Shown piece after piece: positions 1-7,620 of a DNA stretch of 40,500 nt; position 1 is the first letter of the stretch; every line of letters starts with the position of its first letter. Source of the stretch: Massiliimicrobium timonense. GTDB lineage: Bacteria > Bacillota_I > Bacilli_A > Erysipelotrichales > Coprobacillaceae. The notes under the pieces are model-generated. The model saw only the letters and a program-made list of their open reading frames with translations, ran no database searches and was not told the origin of the DNA. The position numbers and the translations under genes were made by a program. The stretch is from contig NZ_NFLJ01000027.1 of the NCBI RefSeq assembly GCF_002160865.1, forward strand, positions 1 through 40,500, in the 5' to 3' direction.

Positions 1-55
1 AACGTTTACATATTTCTATTTTTAGTTCTTTAGAATATTTGCTTTTTCTTCCCAA
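1..55 (-). CDS. IS3-type transposase OrfA, N-terminal fragment
   Basis: Reading the minus strand from a TTG at 55-53 gives MGRKSKYSKELKIEICKR. This matches the usual N-terminus of IS3/IS150-type OrfA proteins, which begin a helix-turn-helix that recognises the element ends. A GGGAGG ribosome binding site lies 8 bases upstream of the TTG. Only 18 codons are in the window; the rest lies to the left. It is seen as a start with an RBS and recognised by its peptide style, so the family call is good but not certain. Confidence 0.6.
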   Translation of the reverse strand, partial: MGRKSKYSKELKIEICKR

Positions 56-113
56 TATAAAAACCTCCCGTATCAGTGTTTAATTATTTACACTGTCTAC
101 TAGGAGGTTATCA
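1..113 (-). mobile_element. End of an IS3-family-like insertion sequence (partial)
   Basis: The minus strand from about 113 begins TGATAACCTCCTAGTAGACA, which resembles IS3-type termini. It runs into a ribosome binding site (GGGAGG on the minus strand, plus positions 64-69) and the start of a transposase frame. A small inverted repeat (CAGTGT...ACACTG) lies inside the end. The element continues off the left edge, so its length and other end are unknown. The assignment rests on the terminus plus the orfA-like peptide. Confidence 0.55.
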
Positions 114-161
114 TATCAGACTTATTAATGGGCATGATTAATGACAGAGAAAGATTGGTGA

Positions 162-1010
162 ATGAGAGTGAAAGTAATACATGATGAAGATTTAGCAAAA
201 TACACAACAATCAAAATAGGAGGTATTGCTAAAAATTTTTATATTCCTGAAAGTCAAGAAGAATTGATTGATTTAGTTAAAAAATTAGACAATTTCAAAA
301 TTCTTGGAGGAGGTTCAAATTTATTAATTAATGATCAGTCGACTTTTGAACATGTTATTTATACCAAAAATTTCAATAACAAAATATCAATTGATGGGGA
401 TGTTACTACTTGTGGAGCATCAGTAAGTCTAAAAAAATTGATTTCTTATATTAATGATTATAATTTTGGGGGAATAGAATATTTGTATTCTGTGCCTGGA
501 TATGTTGGTGGAGCTATATATATGAATGCTGGACGTGGAAAAAACTATCATAAGTCAATTTCTGATTATCTTTTAGATGTGAAAGTATTATATAAGAAAA
601 AAGTTCAAATTTTAACTGTAGAGGAATGTTGTTTTTCTTACAGGTCATCCATTTTTCAAAATGATGAATATATTATATTAGAAGCAAGATTTAGATTTGA
701 GAAAAAAGACAAAAATATATCTAAAAAAGAACGATTAGAGCGAGTAAACTATTCAAAAGAAATGCAAGATATTCAGTATCCTAATTTTGGAACTGTATTT
801 TCTACTTGTAATAGTAAATTGTTAAATATTTCTAGGATAACCTTTATGTTTAATAATGATAAAGTACAATTTTCTAAGAAGTCAAAGAATTGGTTAATTA
901 ATAAAGGAAATGGACAATACAAAGAAGCTTTAAAAAGAATAAATCGTACACAAAAGATTCATCATTTTTTTCATAAAAAAATAGTAACAGAAGTTAGAAT
1001 ATGGGACTAA
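162..1010 (+). CDS. MurB-like FAD protein (diverged UDP-N-acetylenolpyruvylglucosamine reductase paralogue)
   Basis: The 282-residue protein has the MurB layout: KYTTIKIGG near residue 14, the FAD-binding GGGSNLL near 49, PGYVGGAIYMNAG, the FSYRSSIF motif with the conserved Tyr-Arg, and a C-terminal TEVRI containing the conserved Glu. MurB reduces UDP-GlcNAc-enolpyruvate to UDP-MurNAc in the cytoplasm. Two features are unusual. The catalytic Ser of the usual G-S-x-F motif is Thr here (NFGTVF), and the normally conserved stretch between it and the HANF/VN motif is poorly preserved. A TGA stop lies in frame just before the ATG, and no strong RBS is visible. It stands alone between IS remnants and ends at a good terminator. 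It could be a specialised paralogue from a polysaccharide or peptidoglycan-modification locus, or a gene in decay. The MurB fold is near certain; its activity is doubtful. Confidence 0.8.
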   Translation: MRVKVIHDEDLAKYTTIKIGGIAKNFYIPESQEELIDLVKKLDNFKILGGGSNLLINDQSTFEHVIYTKNFNNKISIDGDVTTCGASVSLKKLISYINDYNFGGIEYLYSVPGYVGGAIYMNAGRGKNYHKSISDYLLDVKVLYKKKVQILTVEECCFSYRSSIFQNDEYIILEARFRFEKKDKNISKKERLERVNYSKEMQDIQYPNFGTVFSTCNSKLLNISRITFMFNNDKVQFSKKSKNWLINKGNGQYKEALKRINRTQKIHHFFHKKIVTEVRIWD

Positions 1011-1305
1011 TAAAGCTATAAGAAAAACCAATTCTATTTAATGAAATATAATTCTAAAACATGCTGCCACTATTATTATTTAGTAAACATCATGAACACT
1101 TTTCCTTTAATATTTTTATAAAATTATATGATAAATGAAGGCTATAGATGGAAATTACCATTTATAGCCTTTTCTTTTTATTGAACTCTTGTTCCAATTA
1201 TTGTTGCAAACTAACTTAGTACAGGATCTGAAAGATTAATTTCTTTATAATTAGGAATAAGTGATGACATGACTTGTAAAACAATAGTTGCACTGATAAC
1301 AATAT
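1011..1305. other. Intergenic stretch without an intact gene
   Basis: Apart from the terminator at 1139-1179 I see no gene. On the minus strand, about 1185-1290 reads as a hydrophobic peptide containing SLIPNYKEINLSDPVLS, then a TAG, then FATIIGTRVQ and a stop. It looks like the tail of a lost membrane protein, but I cannot name a family. Confidence 0.4.
1139..1179 (+). terminator. Rho-independent terminator after the murB-like gene
   Basis: A 13-bp stem (AGGCTATAGATGG at 1139-1151 with CCATTTATAGCCT at 1158-1170, one G-T pair) with a 6-base loop is followed by a T-rich tail to 1179. It lies 130 bases after the murB-like stop. Confidence 0.85.
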
Positions 1306-1494
1306 ATGTTACATATGAAATCCTTAAAAGAATTTCAAAGGAAAATAAAAACACATAATTTCTATAGAGTCAATCATTCAGTTTTAGTGAATAAAAACTG
1401 TATTATATTTAATAAGATTATTAGTAATAAGAAAAGTGATTATTTCACGTTCTTCAACCATTTAATTCACAACATCAGCACCAGTAGTAGATAA
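1306..1494 (+). pseudogene. LytTR-like DNA-binding domain fragment
   Basis: A 62-codon frame contains KEFQRKIKTHNFYRVNHSVL followed by VNKN. This matches the core of LytTR domains, whose consensus is roughly: hydrophobic position, four to eight residues, F-x-R-x-H-x-S-x-L-V-N. A complete LytTR regulator needs about 100 residues for this domain and usually an N-terminal receiver or membrane part. Here both the front and the rest of the domain are missing, and the frame runs into unrelated sequence. It is best read as a remnant. The match is by eye and short, hence the modest confidence. Confidence 0.35.
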
Positions 1495-1521
1495 TTGTAG
1501 GATCACCTGTGTAAATGAATA

Positions 1522-1549
1522 GCACCGCTCAAAGGCAGTGCCCGTTTTT
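1522..1549 (+). terminator. Possible terminator hairpin
   Basis: GCACCGCT (1522-1529) pairs with GGCAGTGC (1534-1541) around a CAAA loop with one mismatch, followed by CCG and TTTTT. It overlaps the 3' end of the minus-strand istB remnant, so it may belong to the old element end instead. Confidence 0.4.
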
Positions 1550-1968
1550 ATTCTCTGTTCATATTTGAAGTAACTTCTCTCATATTGATGTCACCTGCAT
1601 TAATCGTAATAGAGTTATGAATAATTCGATCCATTATTGCGTCTGCATGTACTCCTCCACCTAATCATGTATGCCAAGATTCTATTTTGAATTGTGTACA
1701 AAATATAGTTGATTTATTTTGATATCTTCTTTCCACAAGTTCAAAAATAAATTCTATTTCTTGTTCATTCATAGAGTTTATGAGTCATTCATCTAAGATA
1801 AGCAAAGGGCACTTCGCATATTTATTAATGAGCTTATTTCGTCCTCTTTTTAGTTCTGCTTCTTCTAACTGAACAACCAAATCAGGTATTCTTATATAGC
1901 GTGTAGTTATTCCATCACGACAAGCTGCTTTACCTAGACAGTTTGATAAAAATGTTTTTCCATAATGT
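1548..1968 (-). pseudogene. istB: IS21-family IstB-like ATPase remnant (copy 1)
   Basis: The minus strand reads YGKTFLSNCLGKAACRDG (end of the Walker A region), then LLILDE-stop-LINS (Walker B), TIFCTQF, and LGGGVHADAIMDRIIHNS, to a TAA at 1550-1548. These are the ordered landmarks of IstB, the helper ATPase of IS21 transposition. Two in-frame TGA codons interrupt it, at 1787-1785 (where family members usually have Trp) and 1667-1665. The first third of the protein and any istA partner are missing. It is a decayed fragment of about 140 codons in one continuous frame. Confidence 0.8.
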
Positions 1969-1988
1969 TAAACTTTACATTATGGAAA
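1957..1988. repeat. 12-bp perfect inverted repeat at the junction of two istB remnants
   Basis: TTTCCATAATGT (1957-1968) and ACATTATGGAAA (1977-1988) flank an 8-base loop. Each arm is the Walker A codons (Tyr-Gly-Lys) of one of the two istB fragments, which point away from each other. The repeat is therefore explained by homology of the two copies joined head to head. Confidence 0.85.
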
Positions 1989-2406
1989 GACATATATTGT
2001 TTCGCCATTAGGAAATGCCGCATGCAAGAAAGCAAAAGTTGTAAAGTATATAAAATTGTTGGATTTATTGTTTGAATTGGATCAGGCAAGATGAAATGGA
2101 AAATATAAGCCACAATTAAGATTATATGCAAGAGCTGTAGTTCTTATTATTGATGAATTTCTACTTAATCCAACAACTCAGGAACAACAGGGCGATATCC
2201 TTGAACTGTTTGAATTAAGATATGATAGTCATACAACAATTATTGCTTCACAATTCACACCAGATGGGTGGCATAAAAATCTAGGAGAAGGAGCAATAGC
2301 AGATGCCATACTTGATAGAATAGTATACCATTCATATAAAGGGCGACAAATCAATGAGAACGCGAAAAAAGGATTAATAAAAATGTCACTATGGTCAAAT
2401 CTATAG
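1981..2406 (+). pseudogene. istB: IS21-family IstB-like ATPase remnant (copy 2)
   Basis: The plus strand reads YGKTYIVSPLGNAACKKAKV (end of Walker A), then KLLDLLFELDQAR, a TGA at 2092-2094, then VVLIIDEF (Walker B), TTIIASQF, and AIADAILDRIVYHS, to a TAG at 2404-2406. The landmarks are the same as in the minus-strand remnant, but the sequence differs, so it comes from a different IS21-type element. The N-terminal third and istA are absent. It is non-functional: one internal stop and no start. Confidence 0.8.
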
Positions 2407-2416
2407 TGACTATTTT
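2385..2416 (+). terminator. Hairpin at the end of istB copy 2
   Basis: GTCACTAT (2385-2392) pairs perfectly with ATAGTGAC (2403-2410), followed by TATTTTT. It overlaps the last codons of the istB remnant and could act as a terminator. Confidence 0.5.
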
Positions 2417-2423
2417 TATCATT

Positions 2424-2445
2424 ACACTAGTGTGATGACGTCATC
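2424..2445. repeat. Two abutting perfect palindromes
   Basis: ACACTAGTGT (2424-2433) is directly followed by GATGACGTCATC (2434-2445); each equals its own reverse complement. They lie just beyond the istB remnant, so they may be part of an old IS21-type terminus, or an operator. The rest of 2446-2660 shows no gene. Confidence 0.7.
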
Positions 2446-2676
2446 AAATGAGTGAAACGGTGTCATTTTTTTAGTGAAATACTCATTATCATCGCATCCA
2501 ATTCAATAAGTTATGTAATGACTATGTTAAGAAGTAATTGATTATGCATAGGTATTTTAATATATAAAATTGAAAATTTAATACACGTATTAACTCATAG
2601 ACAAAAATATATTTGTTCTCGTTTTTTTGGGGTTCTTTTCATAATCCAAAAAAATCTTTATGAAAACGTCTATTTT

Positions 2677-2707
2677 TGATATACTATTGTCATAAAGGAG
2701 ATAGAGG
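2677..2707 (+). promoter_or_regulatory. Extended -10 promoter and RBS of the TIR gene
   Basis: TGATATACT gives an extended -10 (TG at 2677-2678, TATACT at 2680-2685), with only a weak -35 near 2657. AAGGAG (2695-2700) and GAGG (2704-2707) precede the ATG at 2717; the second is at the better distance. Confidence 0.55.
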
Positions 2708-2716
2708 CATTAAATT

Positions 2717-3574
2717 ATGAAAGATAATCTACTAGAGTTAATAAATCAGATCGACTATATCCGTTCTTTGTTTCATTTACCGAGTGTAAAAGGTATGCCC
2801 CAATTTAAGACCATATCTGATAATGCAGAATTTTCTGCATGGAAACAGGAACTTCAGTTAGAACTTGAAGCTATCCATGATAGAACCCATGACAAATTTA
2901 TTTGGAGTACACTTGTAACTATAAAGCAAGGGTTTAATGGTTGGCATGATGAAAAATCGTTTAATGAATTATGTGGTAGTCTTTTAGCCATACAAAAAAA
3001 TATTGCAAAATATTATCCCGAAGAAGTTGACAGCAAAATAATTATAAAGGAGGCCAAATTGATGCCGGAAAAGAGCCCTAAGGTTTTTATAAGTCATTGT
3101 AGCAAAGACAAAGACTATGTTTTGTCTATAGTTGAGTTACTTGAAGATATTGGTTTATCGCAGGAACAACTGTTTTGTTCTTCTGTTCCAGGTTACGGAA
3201 TACCTTTGGATGAAGATATTTACGATTACTTAAAAAAGCAATTTGACGAGCATAATCTTCATGTATTTTTCATTTTATCGGACAACTATTATCAGAGCGT
3301 TGCCAGTATGAACGAAATGGGGGCAGCATGGATATTACAGACCAAATATACAACAATACTACTTCCTGATTTTGAGTTTAAAGAAATACAGGGAGCTATT
3401 AATCCACGGAAAATTGCTTTGAAGCTAGACGGCAATGAGATAGAAGTAAAAGAAAAGTTAGGTCAATTAAAGGATGCTTTAGTACAAGAATTTCATCTGT
3501 CTGACCTACCTAGTGTTAGATGGGAATGCAAACGAGATGCTTTCATTAGTTCGATTGCGAAACTCAAAGACTAA
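2717..3574 (+). CDS. TIR-domain protein (C-terminally truncated)
   Basis: The 285-residue protein starts with a helical N-terminal domain (1-110, with FNGWHDEKSFNEL near 73-85) of a kind often found before bacterial TIR domains. A TIR domain follows from VFISHCSKDKD (123-133) to about 250. The expected catalytic Glu is present (E200 in ASMNEMGAAW), so NAD+ hydrolysis is plausible. Such proteins often act in antiphage or abortive-infection defence. The stop at 3572-3574 is premature: the following codons in the same frame still encode the winged-helix-like C-terminal domain usual for this family (to 3841). The truncated form keeps the whole TIR core, so it may be inactive, misregulated or still functional. 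The next gene downstream is the wreck of a DUF2326 ATPase. TIR identity is firm; its role is inferred. Confidence 0.85.
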   Translation: MKDNLLELINQIDYIRSLFHLPSVKGMPQFKTISDNAEFSAWKQELQLELEAIHDRTHDKFIWSTLVTIKQGFNGWHDEKSFNELCGSLLAIQKNIAKYYPEEVDSKIIIKEAKLMPEKSPKVFISHCSKDKDYVLSIVELLEDIGLSQEQLFCSSVPGYGIPLDEDIYDYLKKQFDEHNLHVFFILSDNYYQSVASMNEMGAAWILQTKYTTILLPDFEFKEIQGAINPRKIALKLDGNEIEVKEKLGQLKDALVQEFHLSDLPSVRWECKRDAFISSIAKLKD

Positions 3575-3841
3575 TCTATCAAAATTAGTAATGAAGCCTG
3601 AAAATTACTACAAGCTGCTAGCAAAGCAGAAGATGGTGTAATTCTAAAAAACACTGATTTATCAGGTACATATATTACAACAAACAATATCAATTTTGTT
3701 ACATCCTAAGGTCTCCGGGAAGTGGCAAAATAGGAAAGCAGTTTGTGAGAATTTATAAATTTGTGCTTTATTAAAGTTTGGAGCGACTTATTTATGGTAA
3801 CTAAGTTTGGATATGAGTTTATTGATACCTTAGATAAATAA
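3575..3841 (+). pseudogene. Decayed C-terminal domain of the TIR protein
   Basis: Continuing the TIR frame past its TAA (3572) gives SIKISNEA-stop-KLLQAASKAEDG, TYITTNNINFVTS-stop-GLREVAK-stop-ESSL-stop-EFINL, then VTKFGYEFIDTLDK and a TAA at 3839. These match the order of motifs in a C-terminal helical/winged-helix region common in TIR and other defence proteins (EA-x-x-LL-x-x-AS, REVAKW, VT-x-x-GYE-x-x-D). The internal stops are TGA 3599, TAA 3707, TAG 3731 (very likely a former Trp) and TGA 3746. No frameshift is needed anywhere across the stretch. Confidence 0.7.
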
Positions 3842-5275
3842 AAAGAGGGAGCAAAAGTATTTAAAACAGCTCATCATTTAAAAAATAGAAGATCTTATAG
3901 AAAGATTAATGGTCAAAAATATTCAAAAGATGAATTCAACCAAGTGTTAAAAGAAATGTTGTTTAATGGCTTAACTGCAAAAAAACCAACATTAAAACAG
4001 CTTGTAGGACATAACATCAGATATAAAGATAAAGCAATTTCTAATACTATTAAATATCTTGATTCTTTTACAAAAGATGTTGAATATGAAACATTATATT
4101 TATATTTATTGGGTTGTGCTCATTCAAAGGGACAACTCAAAGAAACACTCACAACACAGTTACAGCAAGAAAAGAAATATAAAAGTCGTTTAGAATCCAA
4201 TGTTTCAAAAAATAATTATATTGTTATGTTGGTTGCTATTAATAATGAAATTAAGAAATTAAATCAAAAGAAAGATAGTCTTAATATTAATGAAAATTTT
4301 GAAAATGGTTTAAAAACATTAAATCATATTAAATATGATATTAATCAGATGACTGAAGCTATCTCATTATTAAAAATGAGAAAAGATTTAATTATAGAAT
4401 CTAAACAAGAATTAGAAAAGAATAATATTGATATTGATTTGTTTGAGTTAAAAACTATCTATGAAGAAGTATCAGAAAAGCTAGGACCTCTCAATAAAAC
4501 TTTTTCTGATTTAGTGAATCATCATAATACTATGATTCAAAATAAAGTGAATTATATTACAAAAGAACTTCCTTCATTAGAAAGTGAAATCAATTCTTAT
4601 AATGAATAATTAACAAAAATATTAGAAGATGAAAAGAAATACTCTGTTCTTTTAAAGAAAAGTGATACTTTTGAAGATTTAGAACAGATTATTCATGAAT
4701 TAAACTTTCAACATCAAAAGAAAGGTGAATATGAAGGAATTATTGCTAAAATTGAAGAATCAGAAAAACAGGCAAAAGAGTTAAAAGATCGCTTAGATAC
4801 AATCAATCATGAAATTATGTCGAATGAGTATCAAGAAGATGTTAAAACACAAGTCACAGAGTTTAATAAATATTTTGAAGAAGTTTCAGAGTATTTATAT
4901 GATGAAAAATACTTATTGTCTTATGATTTAAAAACAAATAAAAATAATCAGTCTTATTATGTATTTAGTACTTTTAATGAAAACTTAAGTTCTGGAAAGA
5001 AACAAGGAGAAATCTTATGTTTTGATATTGCACTTATCCAATTTTCACGTCATTTGAACTTGGCTCATTTATCGTTTTTATTGAACGATAAAAAGGAGTT
5101 AATGGATAATCACCAATTATTAAAAGTGGCCAGATATGCTAAAGAAAACAATATTCAATTAGTTTTTTCTATGCTTGCTGATAAGGTACCTGATATTCTT
5201 AATAATGATGGTAACATTATTTTAAGATTATCACAGACAAGTAAGTTATTTAGAATAGAAGAAAACAATTTATAA
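3842..5275 (+). pseudogene. DUF2326 (ABC-3C/YydB-like) ATPase remnant, N-terminus missing
   Basis: One reading frame, broken by a TAA at 4607-4609, encodes KINGQKYSKDEF and KKPTLKQLVGHNIR near the front, a long coiled coil (about 4150-4850), and a C-terminal DUF2326-type ATPase lobe with the signature-like LSSGKKQGEILCFDIAL and a degenerate Walker B region (LSFLLNDKKELMDNHQ). DUF2326 proteins are SMC/RecN-like ABC ATPases; many are the ATPase of ABC three-component conflict systems. The first 100 or so residues, including Walker A, are absent, and the stretch before 3944 lacks a start. The internal TAA sits where Gln would fit (SYNE-stop-LTKIL). The open parts are 3944-4609 and 4817-5275. It cannot make a working ATPase. 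Confidence 0.75.
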
Positions 5276-5280
5276 ATGCA

Positions 5281-5325
5281 AAAAGAGTTAGAACTAAGAT
5301 CAATAATCTTCATTCTAACTCTTTT
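5281..5325. terminator. Bidirectional terminator between convergent units
   Basis: AAAAGAGTTAGAA (5281-5293) and TTCTAACTCTTTT (5313-5325) form a perfect 13-bp stem, with a T-run at the end in both directions. It separates the plus-strand ATPase remnant (ends 5275) from the minus-strand polysaccharide operon (ends 5335). Confidence 0.85.
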
Positions 5326-5334
5326 ACATTAATC

Positions 5335-6387
5335 TCAATTATAAAATTCTTTATACCACTTGGCGAACTTTCTTAATCCATCACGTAATGGTGTGCTTGG
5401 CTTGAATCCAAAGTCTCTTTCCAGTGGTGCTGTATCAGCATATGTCACTGGCACATCACCTGGCTGCATTGGCACAAGTTCCTTATGTGCTTCAAAATCA
5501 TAATCACTTGGCAGTACTTCTGCATTGATTAACTCTTCACTTAAAATCTGTACAAAGTCAAGTAAGTTTTCTGGTTGATTATTTCCTATGTTATAAATCT
5601 TATACGGTGGTATTGGTAATCCATCTTCACCATTTCTCTTTTCTGGTGGTCTTTGCATGACACGCATAACGCCTTCAACAATATCATCAATATATGTAAA
5701 ATCTCTTTTACAGTTACCGTAGTTAAATATTTGGATGGTTTCATTATTGACAAGTTTGTTTGTAAATCCAAAGTAAGCCATATCCGGTCTTCCTGCAGGA
5801 CCATAGACAGTAAAGAATCTTAGCCCTGTAGAAGGAATATTGTATAGCTTGGCATAGGCATGTGCCATTAACTCATTGCTTTTTTTTGTTGCAGCATAAA
5901 GACTGACTGGATTATCTACTTTATCATCAGTACTATATGGCACCTTTTTATTAGAACCATAAACACTAGATGATGAAGCATAAACAAGATGTTCTACAGG
6001 ATAATGTCTACATGCTTCCAGTATGTTATAGAATCCTAGCATATTTGATTCGATATAAGCATCAGGATTTTCTATAGAATATCTAACTCCAGCCTGTGCA
6101 GCAAGATTCACAACAATATGAGGTTTATATTCATCAAATATCTTGTTTATTGCTTCCTTATTCGCAATGTTTTCTTTAATGAATACAAAATGATCGTATT
6201 TGAAAAGAGTATCGAGACGATACTCCTTAATAGATACATCATAATAATGATTCATATTGTCAATACCAATCACTTTGACATTGTCATATTCTTTTAATAA
6301 TCTTTTACATAAGTTAGAGCCAATAAAACCAGCAGCTCCAGTAATGAGTATTGTTTTTTCATTCAAATCAATGTTTTCCATATTCAT
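5335..6387 (-). CDS. UDP-glucuronate 4-epimerase-like short-chain dehydrogenase
   Basis: This 350-residue extended SDR carries an NAD-binding GAAGFIGS (17-24), YASSSSVYG (136-144) and the catalytic Y164-x3-K168 (YAATKKS). The segments GVRYSIENPDAYIESN and GLRFFTVYGPAGRPDMAYF are characteristic of UDP-glucuronate 4-epimerases (LpsL/Cap1J type), which convert UDP-GlcA to UDP-GalA. It is the last gene of polysaccharide locus 1 and its ATG touches the stop of the UDP-glucose dehydrogenase gene, so the two enzymes form a UDP-Glc to UDP-GlcA to UDP-GalA route. A bidirectional terminator follows. Substrate choice is inferred from similarity and the neighbour; a GalE-type activity is the main alternative. 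Confidence 0.85.
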   Translation of the reverse strand: MNMENIDLNEKTILITGAAGFIGSNLCKRLLKEYDNVKVIGIDNMNHYYDVSIKEYRLDTLFKYDHFVFIKENIANKEAINKIFDEYKPHIVVNLAAQAGVRYSIENPDAYIESNMLGFYNILEACRHYPVEHLVYASSSSVYGSNKKVPYSTDDKVDNPVSLYAATKKSNELMAHAYAKLYNIPSTGLRFFTVYGPAGRPDMAYFGFTNKLVNNETIQIFNYGNCKRDFTYIDDIVEGVMRVMQRPPEKRNGEDGLPIPPYKIYNIGNNQPENLLDFVQILSEELINAEVLPSDYDFEAHKELVPMQPGDVPVTYADTAPLERDFGFKPSTPLRDGLRKFAKWYKEFYN

Positions 6388-7619
6388 TAGTCCCTTCTGA
6401 ATAAGTCTCTTGTATAGACCTTATCTTCCACATCATCCAAACAGTTATCATATCTATTGGCTAGAATAGCCTGGCTTTGTTCTTTGAACTTATTCAAATC
6501 ATTCACGACTACACTTCCAAAGAATGTTGTTCCATCTTCTAGTGTTGGTTCATAGATAATAACTGTAGCACCTTTAGCCTTGATTCTTTTCATAACTCCT
6601 TGTATTGATGATTGTCTAAAGTTATCACTGTTTGATTTCATTGTTAATCTATAGACACCAATAATAACTTCTTTTTCTTTAGATGAATCATAATCACTGT
6701 TTTCTTCATATCCACCAGCAATCTGCAAGACTCTATTGGCTATGAAATCTTTTCTTGTTCTATTGCTTTCAACAATAGCACTAATTAAATTTTCAGGTAC
6801 ATCTTCATAGTTTGCTAATAATTGTTTTGTGTCTTTTGGTAAACAATATCCTCCATATCCAAATGATGGATTGTTGTAATGATTACCAATTCTTGGATCT
6901 AGACATACACCCTCAATAATTTGTTTAGTATTTAATCCTTTCATTTCTGCATAGGTATCAAGCTCATTGAAATAAGAAACTCTTAAAGCAAGATATGTAT
7001 TAGCAAACAATTTAACAGCCTCTGCTTCAGTAAATCCCATGAATAACGTATCAATGTTTTCTTTGATTGCTCCTTCTTGTAATAATGAAGCAAAGACTTT
7101 TGCCTTTTCAACAAGATATGGATTATTCATATCTGTACCAACAATGATTCTTGAAGGATAGAGATTATCATACAAAGCTTTAGATTCTCTTAAAAACTCA
7201 GGAGAGAAAATAATATTTTCTGTATGATATTTTTCTCTAACACTTTGTGTATATCCTACTGGAATAGTACTCTTGATAACCATGATAGCATCTTTATTGA
7301 CGCTCATCACAAGTTCAATGACATTCTCTACAGCACTTGTATCAAAGAAATTTTTCTTAGAATCATAATTTGTCGGTGCTGCAATGACAACAAATTCAGC
7401 ATTCTTGTAAGCTGATTTAGCATCTAATGTTGCCTTTAGATTTAAATTTTTTGTACTTAAAAAGTCTTCAATTTCATTATCCTGAATTGGAGACTTTCTA
7501 TTGTTGATCATATTCACTTTTTCTTCGATAATATCCACAGCAGTCACTTCGTGATGCTGTGCTAATAAAGTTGCTATGCTAAGTCCTACATAGCCCGTTC
7601 CTGCTACTGCGATTTTCAT
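6387..7619 (-). CDS. ugd: UDP-glucose 6-dehydrogenase
   Basis: The 410-residue protein oxidises UDP-glucose to UDP-glucuronate with two NAD+. It shows the N-terminal Rossmann motif GTGYVGLS (7-14), [16 protein letters not shown] (139-146), the central [20 protein letters not shown] helix with its active-site Lys, and the catalytic Cys259 in [14 protein letters not shown]. Its length matches the roughly 390-410-residue capsule-type family. It starts one base after the flippase gene stop and ends on the start of the epimerase gene, showing tight translational coupling. UDP-GlcA made here is either used directly or epimerised by the next gene. The C-terminal third (NAD/UDP-binding domain) is complete. 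Confidence is high. Confidence 0.93.
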   Translation of the reverse strand: MKIAVAGTGYVGLSIATLLAQHHEVTAVDIIEEKVNMINNRKSPIQDNEIEDFLSTKNLNLKATLDAKSAYKNAEFVVIAAPTNYDSKKNFFDTSAVENVIELVMSVNKDAIMVIKSTIPVGYTQSVREKYHTENIIFSPEFLRESKALYDNLYPSRIIVGTDMNNPYLVEKAKVFASLLQEGAIKENIDTLFMGFTEAEAVKLFANTYLALRVSYFNELDTYAEMKGLNTKQIIEGVCLDPRIGNHYNNPSFGYGGYCLPKDTKQLLANYEDVPENLISAIVESNRTRKDFIANRVLQIAGGYEENSDYDSSKEKEVIIGVYRLTMKSNSDNFRQSSIQGVMKRIKAKGATVIIYEPTLEDGTTFFGSVVVNDLNKFKEQSQAILANRYDNCLDDVEDKVYTRDLFRRD

Positions 7620-7620
7620 T

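Noticed and set aside
1185-1290. Minus-strand hydrophobic peptide as a small membrane-protein gene.
   Set aside because: It contains an in-frame stop, has no start or RBS and matches no family I can name. It is mentioned only as a possible remnant.
1957-1988. The 12-bp inverted repeat as a terminator or regulatory hairpin.
   Set aside because: Both arms are Walker A codons of the two istB copies, and there is no T-run, so homology explains it.
1548-4609. Reassignment of TGA (or other stops) to an amino acid, because several remnants have in-frame TGA, one of them at a usual Trp position.
   Set aside because: TAA and TAG also interrupt the same remnants, intact genes use TGG for Trp, and several intact genes end in TGA at a coupled start. 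Ordinary decay explains it.
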